Shown here piece by piece: positions 47,601 through 59,685 of a stretch of DNA of 64,000 nt (positions are counted from its first letter, which is position 1; each line of letters begins with the position of its first letter). The position numbers were made by a program, and so were the translations under genes. The notes under the pieces were generated by a model that saw nothing but the letters and a program-made list of their open reading frames with translations, did no database searches and was not told the origin of the DNA. This stretch comes from Isoetes taiwanensis. Taxonomy: Eukaryota; Streptophyta; Lycopodiopsida; Isoetales; Isoetaceae. The stretch spans positions 14,321,410 to 14,385,409 of the forward strand of contig JAJEKV010000008.1 of assembly GCA_021234155.1 (NCBI GenBank), given 5' to 3'.

Positions 47601-47700
47601 GGTCGAGAAAGCCTTCTTAGCACGAGCACTAGGGGTGAAGTCCATAGTCCCATATCAAATTCTACCGCAGGAGACATGATTCTTGCTCTTCGAGAGGCGG
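44660..47700 (+). mobile_element. GC-rich LINE copy 3, plus orientation, decayed
   Basis: The same family as copies 1 and 2 in the opposite orientation. Endonuclease start (SSSWKHG segment, 45230-45256), catalytic ILFGDFNA (45577-45600), RT block RRDLYCCFVDFAKG (46852-46892), DSTIDHIFTV (46795-46824), HRGCPLSPTLFGLYIDQLES (47040-47098), the intact YVDDVDL box (47161-47181), TYKYLGVEF (about 47355-47382), and WAIRATLLKVLVEPVLLYSG (47488-47545). No family 3' terminal block or microsatellite tail follows, so the 3' end is truncated near 47700-47800. The many frame breaks make it inactive. Confidence 0.8.
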
Positions 47701-47799
47701 CCCTTGATCGCCACATTGTCTATTTTGAAGGTGGTCAATATGGACAATGCTCGTCTCCTAAACTAGCTTATATCATGGCAATGGGGCCCTTGGCCCCTT

Positions 47800-48640
47800 G
47801 GAGGGGAAAAGCATAATTTCATTAATTGTGGACTTTGCCTAAGTCCATATGACTCCCAAATGGACCGGATTTTTTAGAATATAAGGGTTTTATTTAGTAG
47901 AATGATGCAAAATTTCAAATGCGTGCAAGGTGTAGGTGAGATGCGTGCCTTGTATCTATTAAGCCAAAAATTGTCATCCGAAGTTTGTGTCTCTAAGCCG
48001 CCTTCTCTAGGCGTGGTTAATGCCGCATTCGCTAATCCGCTAAGTGTAGATTCATAGTCGCGGATGTCGAGAATGGTCCGAACCAGCGCAAATGATGGAT
48101 TCACAATGAGCTTAAATGATGCCATATCGCTTGACCAATATTAGCTCATGCGAATAAGCTTCGTGTTGAGGTGCGAACGAGATACACCAAAATGGCATGT
48201 AAGAAATGAGACACCAACTCGGGCTCCTTCGCCGTGGAGAGTTGATGAAGGATGGCGATGAGCCGGATCACTTCCAGGTAGAGCTGGAAGGCTGCTTGAT
48301 TTCCTTGAAACGCCATATTTACGTGACGAAGCTCAAGAGGTTGCTGAAAATGGAGGATGTTTGGCTGCACAAATGAGTTCGGCCGTTATTTAAGAAGCTT
48401 TACAAGAAGGAAAAGAGGGGCGTGTGGCTTTGGTAACGAGAAACTCATCCTCGGCACTCCTATCCGGATGGGAGAATTGGATGACCGGCTGGATCCGTAT
48501 AGTCGACAAGCCATATGCAGTTCGAACTGGGGATCTAATTGCGGTGGAACCGGATATTGACAGAACGCCCATGTTTAATATTATCTATTATTATCTATTA
48601 TCTTTCTGTTCAACTATCTCTTTCGAGGCATGATGTTTGG
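47800..48640 (-). CDS. Unassigned minus-strand open frames (fragmentary)
   Basis: Two minus-strand frames, 48146-48370 (LELRHVNMAFQGNQAAFQLY, LEVIRLIAILHQL) and 47874-48125 (MASFKLIVNPSFALVRTILD), look like helical protein and may be pieces of one gene. Nothing known matches. They sit just left of the composite transposon block and could be part of it. Confidence 0.3.
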
Positions 48641-50478
48641 TTGATATTATTATCTATGTAATCCATCCATGTACTCCATTCCTATATGAATAGAATGGTT
48701 CTTGTCTACATTGAGAACAGCCCACGACGTGCAATTCTGAATAGTAATATCTTGTTTTTCATTCCAGAGGGAAATTGGGCCCACTTTCCCCAGAGGAAAT
48801 TTCCTTCCTTCGGGAATAGTCTCCCCAGTGAATTGGGCGCCACCACTTTGCCCTTCGATGGCTTGAAGATAGTTTCATGGAGGCTTCCGCCAGACCGAAG
48901 ATAGAACCGAAGATAACAACTCAATCATGCACAATGAAGTTACATCATCATATCATATAAAGTTATGAAATACATGACGATAGATTGTAATTATTGGTGA
49001 TTCTATTAATCTCAAAAGCCATATCCGGAACCCACACAATATGGATAGTAACATGATACTCGCCGGGGAGTCTTCCTTTCGACCAAGAGGCTATACCATA
49101 CGCCGTGGATCGAGGGAGATCCCTTTGGACCGCAGCATGAAGATCGGCCAAAGGTCATAAGGCAAGTGAGGGTGTCAAGATGGGCTGGGCGGAAGACGAG
49201 ACATGGCAAAGGAATGTGTCAGGTTCGAACGCGCTATATTTATAGCCATGGAATTATTGATGACCACCGAAGAAAGATTATTGGGTGTATATACGAGTAG
49301 TATGTATATGCAATAATGTTTTGCGTCTAATACCATCAATAATTACGGTATAAATATATCTCAAACCAATTTAAATCCATCAAATTTGGCCTTCGCCTAG
49401 CCATGTGGTCTCATTTAAGTCCTGAACGTGATTCCATCACCGCAAGATGAATCACGAAAACTTCAAGCAAAGGTCTTGTGGCGAGAGATACCCATGGAAG
49501 GCGGATGACCAATCCGCTTCTAAATCCTCGCCATTATCCCCGATCCCTTCGATGTTATCATCCATCCGATATGGAGCGAAGAGCATCAAATGTACATGAT
49601 AGAGAAAAATCATTGGGGTGCGGTGAAAATGACTGAAGAGTCCCCTAAATGAACGCTTGTCATCTTGTTGTAATCAGACTGTAATCATCTATGAGATAAA
49701 GTATTAGTACAACTTGTCTTCTATATGTGCAACTTGTCCAACAGATCCCGTGAAATTAGGCGCCCGCCCACTTTGCCCTAGAATGGTTCCCCTTGAATGC
49801 GATATTGAATGGTACGCTGAAATTGGGCTACCACCCAATCACGTGGGTCGCATGTATAGTGAGGCGGTCAATACCGGGCTAGAATGTATGCGCCAATAAT
49901 TGACTTCAATAAATATTTCACCACTATAAAAGCAGCTCCACTGCATTCATCTCTCATGGCTTCCTTGCCGGATCGTCCGGAGAACATTCGATCTTTCAAG
50001 TGCTACTTGAGCTACAACGATATTAACCAGTGCTATATGAATGGTGTTAGTCTTGATCCATGGCTGCAGTCCAAAGCAGATGGACTGCGAGTGCTTGCGG
50101 GGAAGCTTTTCGTGTTGTGGTCCACCGGTATTGGCTTCCCCGATCGATAGATCTTTGAGTGAATGGCATCGCCTTGGCGGCGTTGACAACGAGTGAATCG
50201 TCAGAGACTAACAGATTACGACAAAGGATATAATAATGATGTAAGGATGTAATAAGCATAGTCAATATTATATAATGTAACGTGCACGAGTAATTCACGA
50301 GGGTCCGCTCTTTGATCTCCTTTGTTTACGCACCTCCACTTCACTTCACGTTTGATGGCGTTTTCTCTGCTAGTAAATTGGGTCGCCGCAATTTTCGGCG
50401 AGATAGCGTCGGTCTCATGTTAACAAAGAACAAGATTGGTCGTGAAATAAATTAAATTACGGTTTTAGTTTCTCACGG
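48641..50478. other. Left flank of the composite element, no supported gene
   Basis: Degenerate relatives of the palindrome family occur at about 48766-48800, 48831-48853, 49753-49775 and 49822-49845 (AAATTGGGC or AAATTAGGCGCC words with partial complements). An open frame at 49884-50150 is unassigned. Confidence 0.4.
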
Positions 50479-50507
50479 TAACCAAATTGACCCGCCCAAT
50501 TTGGTTA
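50479..50507. repeat. Palindrome TAACCAAATTG / CAATTTGGTTA
   Basis: Perfect 11-base arms, 50479-50489 and 50497-50507, with spacer ACCCGCC. Member of the AAATTGGGCG family, downstream of the minus-strand accessory gene. Confidence 0.85.
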
Positions 50508-51521
50508 GCAAAAGTAAACTAGAGAATTTTAAGACAAAGGAAATGAGAGGCGCAATATTATCATTTCTGAAAAGAAGTAATTACAAATGTTCATCACATA
50601 TTTTCCATATTTTGAAATCATAAATCGCTCATTAAATGAGGCACCTCTTGAATGATCCTTCTTTGGGTTCTTCATTAGGCGGAGGTTGTTGTCTTTGCCT
50701 CCTTGATCTTTTCCATTCTTTGCCTAAAATCTTGGACCCCGGTTCCTCGTTCTCCTCATCACCACGATTGTCTTGGTGTTCACACCTCTTCCTCACGTCT
50801 TCCTTTGTTCAATGTGTTGGGGACCACATTCTCTTCATCCCGATTGTCCCCTTCTGTGTTTCCATGACAACGAGGACTCGGGATCCTCGGCAACCTCTTC
50901 CTCGAACTTTGAGGTCGCCTCAATCATGTCTGAGTATTCACGGTCGCCCCCGCCCGGTCGCGTTGATGTTACCTAAATAGTTCCAAATCCACGAGAGCAA
51001 GGGCACGCCTTTTGAGCTCTATCGAATCGAGCTCTTGTCTGCGTCTCGGAATGGATTGCACTTCGTTTATGGTTGTAGAGGAGAACGGACAAGGTGTCTC
51101 GGAGCAGGAAGTCGAGGTTTGAGGAACATTTTTGGAAGTAGAGGCCTTCTTCTTTCCCTCTTTGATCTTTTTTGTAGTGCCCGAGCTCTTGATTTTTTTC
51201 TCGTCTAACATGACATCGAAGTTGCTTTCGAATATCTATACAAGCTTAATTTCCGGCTTCTCGTCTCGTCTCAAAAACAATGTTTTATAGCACTTTCGAC
51301 ACCGCAATGGCCTGGGCTTAAAAGCACCACCGGAAAAGAAGTCGAGAACAATTGTAACCTTCCAACATCAACTTCGCACTAGATATGTGCACGCCCTACT
51401 TTCCAAACCGATTTCGCACGCAGTACTCCTCCCCACTGGCCGCACCTTGTCGCATTAAGGACCCATCTGACCCAATAAGTGCGGGGAAAACAAATGTTAG
51501 AAACATTCATAGTCAACAACA

Positions 51522-51541
51522 AAATTGGGTAGGCCCAATTT
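51522..51541. repeat. Short palindrome AAATTGGG / CCCAATTT
   Basis: 8-base perfect arms, spacer TAGG. It lies in a probable intron of the accessory gene, just inside the GTATGC donor. Confidence 0.7.
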
Positions 51542-52684
51542 GAAATGCATACCGCTGCACACTCATGATCGGGCAAATTCTTTTCGATGTCTTGTTTATC
51601 ACCAGAAATGCTTGGAAAACTTAGCATATTGCTTAGGATGGTCGGAATTGGCGAAGCAAATATTTATTTCCTCTACAGATGGCGGAGCCGCTGCGTCTCT
51701 GGCAACATACATTAGCAGGACAAGACATTGCAACTCTCGAACTCTAGAGGTAGAAGCAGTTACGGCGGGGGTCCTGGTAGGAACCAATCAAACACGGTAC
51801 GCCACAATCTATTGTCTTCATGGCGGATAGGCACTCATTGAGGCGGTCCGGCGTAATAAATATAGCTATCCAATAAAGCTGCGGGTCCGTCATCGTGCTA
51901 AGCTGGTCAAGGAATTTCTCATAATCTTCCTTGGGCCATTTCTTTGTATATCTGAGGTCGCATCCAATGAAGCGGGCAGAAGTGTTCACCACGTCCACGC
52001 ACAAACCTAGTGGACTAACATGGAAACACTTGAACGGTTTGCCACCCTCCTCAACTGGCCCAAGAAGATATTCGTCTACTTTGCCGTAGAGGGACTCTGG
52101 AAAGCTTTCCTTCTCCATCTCTTTGCGTCCTTCTGCCCATCCACTGATGCTACTGGCGAACATAAGCATCAGATTCTCTGTGAAAATGGGATGAGCTTGC
52201 CTCAAAGCAGCCATGTCTTGAAAAGGAAGTTTCTTCACTTCCTTCATGTATCTGACAAGAGCCCGCTCCATTGTTCCAATCTTCTTCAGCTCTAAGGCTC
52301 TACTTTCATGGTACGTCTCCCAGTATAATCCTTGCTTCCCTTCAGGAATGTGATCCCATCCTTGATCTCCTTCATCAGCCTTTGCAGATCTAGAGGATGC
52401 ATGGACTTTAATGGGCGACAGGAATTGTTGGTGAAAAGTCTGAGCCTATCTTTCACTTCAATTCTTTCTCCCTTCTCATCCTTCAACCGTTCTTCGTAAA
52501 ATAACTGGGCAACTTCTGTGCACATTGACCACGAATCGTTATCAAGATATACAAAGTAGTCGTAGTCATGCATAGTTGCCTTTTTAATTGTTTGCAGCGC
52601 GACAACTTTCCAATCCTGCATGACACAGAAGGCATTAGATAAGGCCCATGCACATCATCTTAATTTGCCTGCACTAGCAGGCCC

Positions 52685-52706
52685 AAATTGGGCGCCCGCC
52701 CAATTT
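52685..52706. repeat. Perfect palindrome, arms AAATTGGGCG, spacer CC
   Basis: 10-base perfect arms around two bases, inside the 52616-52904 intron-like gap of the accessory gene. A further half copy, CAAATTGGGCGC, is at 52726-52737. Confidence 0.95.
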
Positions 52707-52753
52707 CAGACTCTTGACACTCTGTTCAAATTGGGCGCTTATTTTCTGAAACG

Positions 52754-52787
52754 GGTCACAAATAGGGCGGGCACCCAATTTGTGACC
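52754..52787. repeat. Extended palindrome with outer arms GGTCACAAA / TTTGTGACC
   Basis: Outer 9-base perfect arms enclose a one-mismatch copy of the AAATTGGGCG palindrome. It lies in the same intron-like gap. Confidence 0.85.
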
Positions 52788-54568
52788 GGATTCAGTTGAA
52801 GCCAATTTTTAAACAGAAAGTGTCAAAGTTCCGAATTGGGCGGCTTCAATTTGGTACTAGTGGATAGCACGAACTGTCAAAAATAATGGTGGTAGTGCAC
52901 TCACAGAATAAGCTCCACCCACGGAGTGCCCGCGTTTGCCCTTATTAGGCTTTCCGTAGAATGCCCACCGGCCGGGGCTATGAATTTCTTGAAGAATACT
53001 TCTTCGTGTATAGTCTTCTTTGTTATGTCATTATTCTCCGGCTGAATGAGCGTGACTCGATTTTGTGAGATTTCCTGCCAGGACTCGGCATTTCCTTTTG
53101 GCATAGAAAAAGAATATCAGTTCTGCCAAGTGCTTCCTTTCGAGGAGGCCATGCCAAAGCTTGTGTGACAAGCGGTTGAGCAACCGCGGTCGTATGGTTG
53201 CCATTTACAATCAAAATTACGCATTTTGCGGGGTCCTCGCCTTCTTCCACTTAATTGCTCGCCTGCAATGCGTGGATCGAGCGCACGACCACATCAGCCA
53301 CAGTGGAGGGTGCATCCGATGGGCGATAAACGATTAAGAGAGTGTCCAAGTGCTCTGGACTTATGACCCTACAAGTCATATTTGCGGGGCTTTATGCATC
53401 TTGAACACATCGACTTCAATCTCGGCCCCCCCCGGAGGGTAGATTCTCTCCCCTGTGCTTGATGCTTGCAATGGCGCCTCGCGTGACAACTCATGTCGCT
53501 CTCACGGTGGCGTCGCCACCGGATGGAGTGAACTTCACGATCTGCCGGCTAGTCTCCCGTTCTTCAGTTGAAGAAGCAGACAAAGACTCCCTCTCCGAAG
53601 TATTTGGGCTCTGTGGTGAGATGTCCCGCTTGCGCCTCTTGGACGGACCAGCTAAAGGTTTGCCTCTGCGCTTAGAGGGTTCCTCTTGAACTAATCGTTC
53701 CTCTTCTCGCGACTCATCCTGGGGCGACCTTGCTGATCTCGACATTCCACCAAATACAAGTTTAGGGGCACTTTACTGGGAATAGTGTAGAGGTGTGTCC
53801 TCGCCTTCTTCTTTCTTGTCTCGGTCTCCATAGGCTGGCAGCGCTTTGGGCTGTCTCACTCTTCTTGTACCTAGACTTAAGCCACTTAGTATCGTATACT
53901 TTAGGTTGGTTTTTGCCTTGATACTCGCGGAGCGATGCTTTCGACCTGTTCTGTTTGTGTTCTAATATCCACTGCCTGACCGCGTAGTAGCTATCCAAGA
54001 TATCAGTTCTTGATTTGATGCCCGCGCTCTAAACTTTCATATGAGTCTAGCGCCCATCCCTATGAGCTTAAAGATTGTGGGCTTTCCTTGATACTTGGCG
54101 TTCATCATACATGGCTCGTAGCTAGAAAGTGGAACCTTATAACGGATCTAAAGTCCGATCTACGGTGTCTTCAACATCGATGAGGAAGTCCTCGATCGTT
54201 CTCAGCGAGACCTCCATGTCGATGGCGATACGCCGAAGTTCATTTTTCCTGTCCCTCTCTTGCCAAAGAAAAGCAAAAGATCCTTGAGGTGGTTTGTCTG
54301 GTACCCAAGGTGAATATTCCCTATCTCTATGCACCAGTACCATTCCTCAGCAACCGTCAAGACTTCATGGGGCACCACGGATGCCAAAAACAGTTCTTTC
54401 TCTTCTTCTGTTCTTGCATCCTCTCTTGCTATAGCCTCTGCAAATCTGGGTGCGGGACCAGGAACCCCGGCAGTCTGCTTTGTTCGCGCCATAGTAATTC
54501 CTGCAGAACGGAAAGTAGTGTTAGAACTTGGGAGACTTGGGGCTGAAGAGACGGTTGCATCATGGACG

Positions 54569-54594
54569 CCAAATTGGGCGCCCGCCCAATTTGG
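54569..54594. repeat. Perfect palindrome, arms CCAAATTGGGCG, spacer CC
   Basis: 12-base perfect arms, the longest of the family, located 77 bases upstream of the accessory-gene ATG at 54492 in the divergent intergenic region. Confidence 0.95.
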
Positions 54595-54652
54595 CCGGGA
54601 TGCCCACGCACTAAATTGGGCCCGCCCATTAGGCGGATCACTACGCGACACC

Positions 54653-54671
54653 AAATTGGGTTGCCCAATTT
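54653..54671. repeat. Short palindrome AAATTGGG / CCCAATTT
   Basis: Arms separated by TTG; a further degenerate copy is at 54612-54629. Confidence 0.8.
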
Positions 54672-54720
54672 ACTCCTGCCCAAGTCTACCATCCAAGGAA
54701 GTCGTGGTGTCCTTAAGCGT

Positions 54721-54742
54721 AAATTGGGCGTCCGCCCAATTT
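54721..54742. repeat. Perfect palindrome, arms AAATTGGGCG, spacer TC
   Basis: 10-base perfect arms in the divergent intergenic region. Confidence 0.95.
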
Positions 54743-56839
54743 GATGTGAGGGAGAACCCCTCGTGATGGAAGGGTAGCCTACTGGAGAAAAACGCCAATG
54801 TTGTGCAAAATGAAAGCCCCTATTGAAGTTCTCCACACAGATATGCATTTGTGGGGACCAGTGAGGCATCTAGAAGAGGTTAATTTGTCAGCCACAGCCC
54901 ATTTTCCTCAAAGCAAAAGTGGGACACCCGGAGGTTTATGATATGGCATACTCAATCAAAGGCCAAGTTTATATTAAGATAGTAGTCCAAATTTTACCTT
55001 TGCCTCCCCCGTGGTGGGGCGAGATGCCATCAACGTTAAGATTCCTTGGTGGCCTGTGGGTCCCCAGCGATAGGACAATGAATGCAGGAAGGCCAACGGG
55101 ATGGCGCACAAGCCGCCGAGAAACACAAGGCGCTGGCGTTTCGATCCGGGCCGACAAACCGGTTCGGGAGTATAGCTTGCGACAGGATAGGGATGAGAAT
55201 GAGTTTCGTGGGTAAAAAATATGAAGGCGACAGTGTGAAGCGGAGCAGAAAGCGCCAAAAAAGCACACAATTTTCTAAAACTGCAGTCGAGGAGAATGAA
55301 GGGTTTTTAAAGGGTATGGGCCTTTCATGGAGCGTAAGACAAGTGTCGTGCATGTGAGAGTTTGGCCTTTTCAATAAAAAATGGACCGTTGATGGGTTAG
55401 AGTGTGAGGAATTAATTGTGGACCTCATTAATAAATGCACGGACATTTTAATTTTGAAATCCGTCATTTAAAGCCCTAAATTTAATTGAGTCATGCACGT
55501 GTCGACGTGTTTTAGGCGGGGGAAGAAGTGTTCAAAAGTTAGGGCGGGACATATTACGGTATACTCGGGGGGGGCATTTAAATTTCAAAATAGGGGAAAT
55601 TACATTCAAATTTTGGGGAATTTGTGTTTAAATGTAAAATGCGCTTCAAACCTATTGTTTTTCCTCGCAACTTTTCTGTTTGGCTACTATCTTTTCTTCA
55701 AGACGCATAAACATCTTGACGGCTTCATACTCATGGCCACGAAATCTCCAAAGGTTTGTCTTTGCTCCTCGTTTTTTTTCGCCATAGCTCGATGTGTAAT
55801 TGCTGCAAAACTAATGGAATGGATGTAATCATGCGCCTTTTCGGTACTGTTTCATTCACACCTCTTTTGCACGCTGTTCATTCACACCTCTTCATTCACG
55901 CCTTTTCGATGGCGCCTGTTGATTTACTCCTCAGCATTCACCGGGGTCGTAGTTCGGTCACATTTTTAAAGTTTTGACTTTGACATCTACTGTCACATTT
56001 ACATAAACTCTAAGTTTCGATGCTGTCATTCCTTTTCCTGAAATTGGTGTTCAGGAATTGTGTGCTTGCTGTTTTCTCCATGGTCGTCCGTCTGTCCCCA
56101 AGAACTACCCTGATAAGTCCACCCTTGTCTGCAGTCAGGCCCTTCCAATGCTCGATTGTATTTGTTTTGGTAGCTCAATGATAATTCCACTCAGGTGTGC
56201 AGTCGAACCCTCGTCCCTTCAATCAAAAGGGGTTCTTTTAGTGTCTACGTCGTTCAGTTTCATCTAACACAAAGGACCAAATTGGGCGGGTGCCGAGTCT
56301 CTGCCTTCTTTACAGTTCTTGTACAATCACGACCAAATTGGGCGGGCGTCCTATTTGTCCGCGGTCATAGCCTATTCAGAGCAAGAACATTTATTGGTGC
56401 CCAGTGTGAGACTGCCTGCATCTATACTAACCTCATATAAGTGCCTCATTCGGTTCAAATTGGGCGACCGCCCAATTTGCAACAAGGGGAATCTAAGAAA
56501 AACAGGAGTTTCATTGTCCGTCCACCCATTGAATGGCCTTCCCCCCATGTCCTTTGCATTGCTTTCTCGTCTACCTTACTCGATTTTAACAGTACTGAAA
56601 TCCTTGTGCAGGTTGTGTATCTCTTCCTTAATGAACATCTAGTAGCAAAGGGAGTTGTGGGGCAAATGACACAATGCCACTTCAAGGAAATATCGAATGG
56701 AGTAGTGAGCGTAAGTGTGGAGGAAGTGTTCAAGGCCACCATACCCTTCCTTGGCCAACTCCGGATGCAAACACAATAGCGTAAGCTGGGGACTCATTCG
56801 TTCTCGAGAAGTGAAGATGCTCGTGAGTAAAATGCGGCA
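54743..56839. other. Divergent intergenic region between accessory gene and transposase
   Basis: No coding homology. It separates two head-to-head genes and should hold both promoters. Features: the G-run GGGGGGGG at 55568-55575, and degenerate palindromes near 56276-56290 and 56333-56358. Open frames here (for example 54919-55467) have no recognisable domain. Confidence 0.5.
56456..56479. repeat. Perfect palindrome, arms CAAATTGGGCG, spacer AC
   Basis: 11-base perfect arms, 361 bases upstream of the transposase ATG. Confidence 0.95.
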
Positions 56840-59685
56840 ATGACGCCCCCAAAGAAAAGAGGGACGAGGGAGGTGGGAAAGAAGACACAACCACGACAAG
56901 ATATACCCTTCTTGAAAAGGATTGTGAGATATGGCACTCCCCGCGACTCCATTATCGCCGAAAGGGATTCATATCTTTCACCGGCCCCGATGATGCGCTT
57001 TGTGACCCCGCGGGTTTTCAAGTTTGTTGGAGTATCAGAATCGAAGGTTTCCCTCCCTTTCTGAAGTGAACATCCGTTGCCATGGTTGCCGGCAGCTGCC
57101 GAAACCGGGGATGCTCGTGAGATGGAACAATGAGCTCGTCCGTGTTGATGGAGTAAAGGTCTCGGAGATATTGACCGCAGCACCGCAACAGGAAGCAGAT
57201 ATAGTGTCCAGCCAGGGGAGCTCAGAGCATCACAAGCACCCAAATTATGAGAAACGACATTACACTTTTCATTTTCGACAGCCCAGGAAGGTTGTAAGGC
57301 CACCAAAGCTTGCTCGTCTCACCACTCAGAATGCTATCCTCAGTTACAGGAGGACCTTGTGTTGCAAGAATAGGTGTTGCGTCAAGTTCTCTATGAGTCA
57401 AGTTGTTAACATGCGAAAGGAATTCCTTGCCATGAAATCAAGTGATAGGGTTACTTTTGTTTATGACATGTTCGCCAACAACATGAAAGGTCGAAGAGTG
57501 GGGACGACTAGTCGCAAGGGAATCTCGTTTACGAAAGGGGTGGTACCTTGGTCTCGGGGATCTCAAAGTCGGCGTGATCTCGAAATGGAAGGCCAATTTC
57601 TTTAAGGGTGCACGCAAGGCCGAACATGGTAACTGTGGCACCTTGAAGCCTCGCTCCTCGACGTTGGCATGTGAGGCCATTTTTCCATGTTCGTGAGGGA
57701 GAACGGTGAATCCTTGCCCCACCGCAAGATGGGAGAAACGAGGAGGGATAAGAGAGAACGTCGAGGAAGTTGCCCGCAATGTTTACTTAAGTCCAAGATT
57801 CTAGAAGAGGTTAATGCAGAGGATTGTGGCATTGATCGGCAAGAAGGTATCACCCGAGGTGTTTTCATAGAACGTGGAGGCGAGCTTCCCGGATGTCGTA
57901 AGATCAAGAAAGAAAAATTGCATTCTCCAAATGCGATACATGTGAGGTGATCCGCACAAAGTTACTGAAGACCAAAGATGAAGGAGAGAGGAGGATTTGC
58001 ATGATGAAAGAAGAGCGCGATAGATCGAGCAGCCTGTCGCACACACACGCGATCTGGTCGTGGAGATTATACTCCCACGTGTATCCCGGCCAATATCTTT
58101 GTATTATTCACGACACAAAATGGACTGCTTAAAAAACAATGATTCCAAAATTGCAACAACCTGTGAAGTCTCTCGAGACTTGACAAGCTCAAAACGACAT
58201 TGGATCGGGTGCATTGACTCATGGTCATGGAAATGGATCCTATGGAAACTTTGCCCTGGACTTATGGCCGATGACTCTAACTTCCATGTAGGTTCTTTGA
58301 ATAGCATCTTGAAGAGATTAGAGATGGGGCACGCTAGTATGCGGGGAGGCCACTGTCGCCCGAATCATCTGCTCCAAAATGGGTGTCCTCCCTTTGCGTA
58401 GACACCACGGCCTTGGGGTCAAAGTTGTCACTATCCAATAACAAAGATACACCGCTAATTTGCCACAGTCGAGGGATCATCATTGAAGCCTCTACCCAAG
58501 ATACTTTTATTTGTACCGGACAATGCATCCGCCGGGTAAGAAGAATAGGTATGTCTCTCCTATCTTTCTTACCTAGTATATCTTGATGTGTTTGAAGAGA
58601 TTGAGCTAGGGTTCATGATGCCCGGTCATACACATGATGATATCGATGCCTTGTTTGGTAAGTTCTCTACATCTTTAAAGAAGGTTGAGGTGCTCACAAT
58701 GCAGAACTAATGTATGAATTCCACAAATGCAACTTGAATACACCTGGCCGTATGTTGTTGACAAAGTTGGGATTGGAAGGGTTTTATAGAGGGCTACATA
58801 CCAGATGGGGATGATAGATTGACGGTCATACCACCCCTCTAACTTTCAGATTCGCTATGAATGGTGATTGGCCGGTCATGTACTACAAAAACTTCGACCC
58901 ACTTACTTGGATTGGTTTTCACTGGTAGAATAAAGATGTGGAAAGAAAAAAGAGGACGGAAGCCCATGATGCCAGTTGGATATCCTAAAGCTGCTTCCTC
59001 CCAAGAAATCGGTGAAGGACCTTGGCCGCCAAAACAAGATCCACAAGCATATATTGCATTGGGTTGCTTGTTCAACTAGTAACAAAGGTGCTCCGTAAAC
59101 AGCCAAGTACTTTCGGCACAGTTCACGCCCACGATTGAATATTGGATGAAACTCTTGCAAGAACTCGGGAACATCAGCCAAGGACGAAGGCACTTATAAT
59201 GACTTCTCGGCCCACGTACTAGGTAGCGCTTAGCTCCACCTCGTAGCTGTAGTGGTGGAGCCAATTGCTACTATCAGTCCTCCTTATGTCGGCCCCTCGA
59301 AGGACAAAACCTGCACCTGAATTCAACCCATACAAAGATTTGAAGAAAGGTATGTTTATTATGGCACGCCTCGATGATGTGTTGTGGCCCAACTTGGGTG
59401 GGCCTAGCTAACGAGGACCCACAAATGGATGATAAGAAGGAGAACTTTGAGACTATTCTTGTTACTTGGTGGGAGCCAATCCTGAGGAACCAAGTCTACC
59501 CGCCTAATTATGCCAATTCTTTGGAAGAAGAGATGGAGGCCAACGACCGCAAGTGACCGCGATAGAACCGAGACCGCCGACCTACGCTTTGGGAGCCATC
59601 AAACAAGAAGAAGATACCTAATACTATTAAGATACCCGTGCACGGTGCTGAGGCATATGCAGCACTCGCAGGGGATGTCAACTAA
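56840..59685 (+). pseudogene. DUF7869-type transposase gene, decayed
   Basis: From the ATG at 56840: basic N-terminus MTPPKKRGTREVGKK; a cysteine-rich block RTLCCKNRCCVKFSMSQVVN with MRKEF and RVTFVYDMFA (57350-57480); a second zinc-like block CEVIRTKLLKTKDEGERR (57943-57998); YLCIIHDTKW (58097-58126), whose Asp is a candidate catalytic acid; VDVFEEIELGF-type text leading to LGFMMPGHTHDDIDALFGKF (58607-58666), the hallmark GHTHxDID motif of DUF7869 proteins; FRFAMNGDWPVMYYKNFDP (58850-58905); and a C-terminal WVGLANEDPQ...ILVTWWEP segment (59396-59480) ending TIKIPVHGAEAYAALAGDVN with TAA at about 59683. The family is known to me as transposase-like in plants, oomycetes and some animals. More than ten stops or frame changes are present, so this copy is inactive. 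It lies head to head with the gene at 54492. Confidence 0.7.

Larger units (their letters stand above)
50969..54492 (-). pseudogene. Fragmented accessory gene of a composite transposon; histone-H3-like first residues
   Basis: The ATG at 54492 gives MARTKQTAGVPGPAPRFAEA; residues 1-8 equal those of histone H3, after which similarity ends. Further blocks on the same strand: RKNELRRIAIDMEVSLRTIE (about 54230-54270), YYAVRQWILEHKQ (about 53990), a Ser/Arg-rich block with two KRR clusters like a bipartite nuclear signal (53491-53745), CVILIVNGNHTTAVAQPLVT (about 53160-53220), HDYDYFVYLDNDSWSMCTEV (about 52510-52575), MERALVRYMKEVKKLPF with GRKEMEKESFPESLYGKVDE and PQLYWIAIFITPDRLNECLS (51744-52305), and a lysine-rich end (50969-51211). 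52616-52904 has intron-like borders (GTGAGT, TGCAG); another intron may start near 51551 (GTATGC). Single-base frame changes, for example near 52300, suggest decay. No known domain. Whether all blocks form one gene is inferred from strand, order and spacing. Confidence 0.5.
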
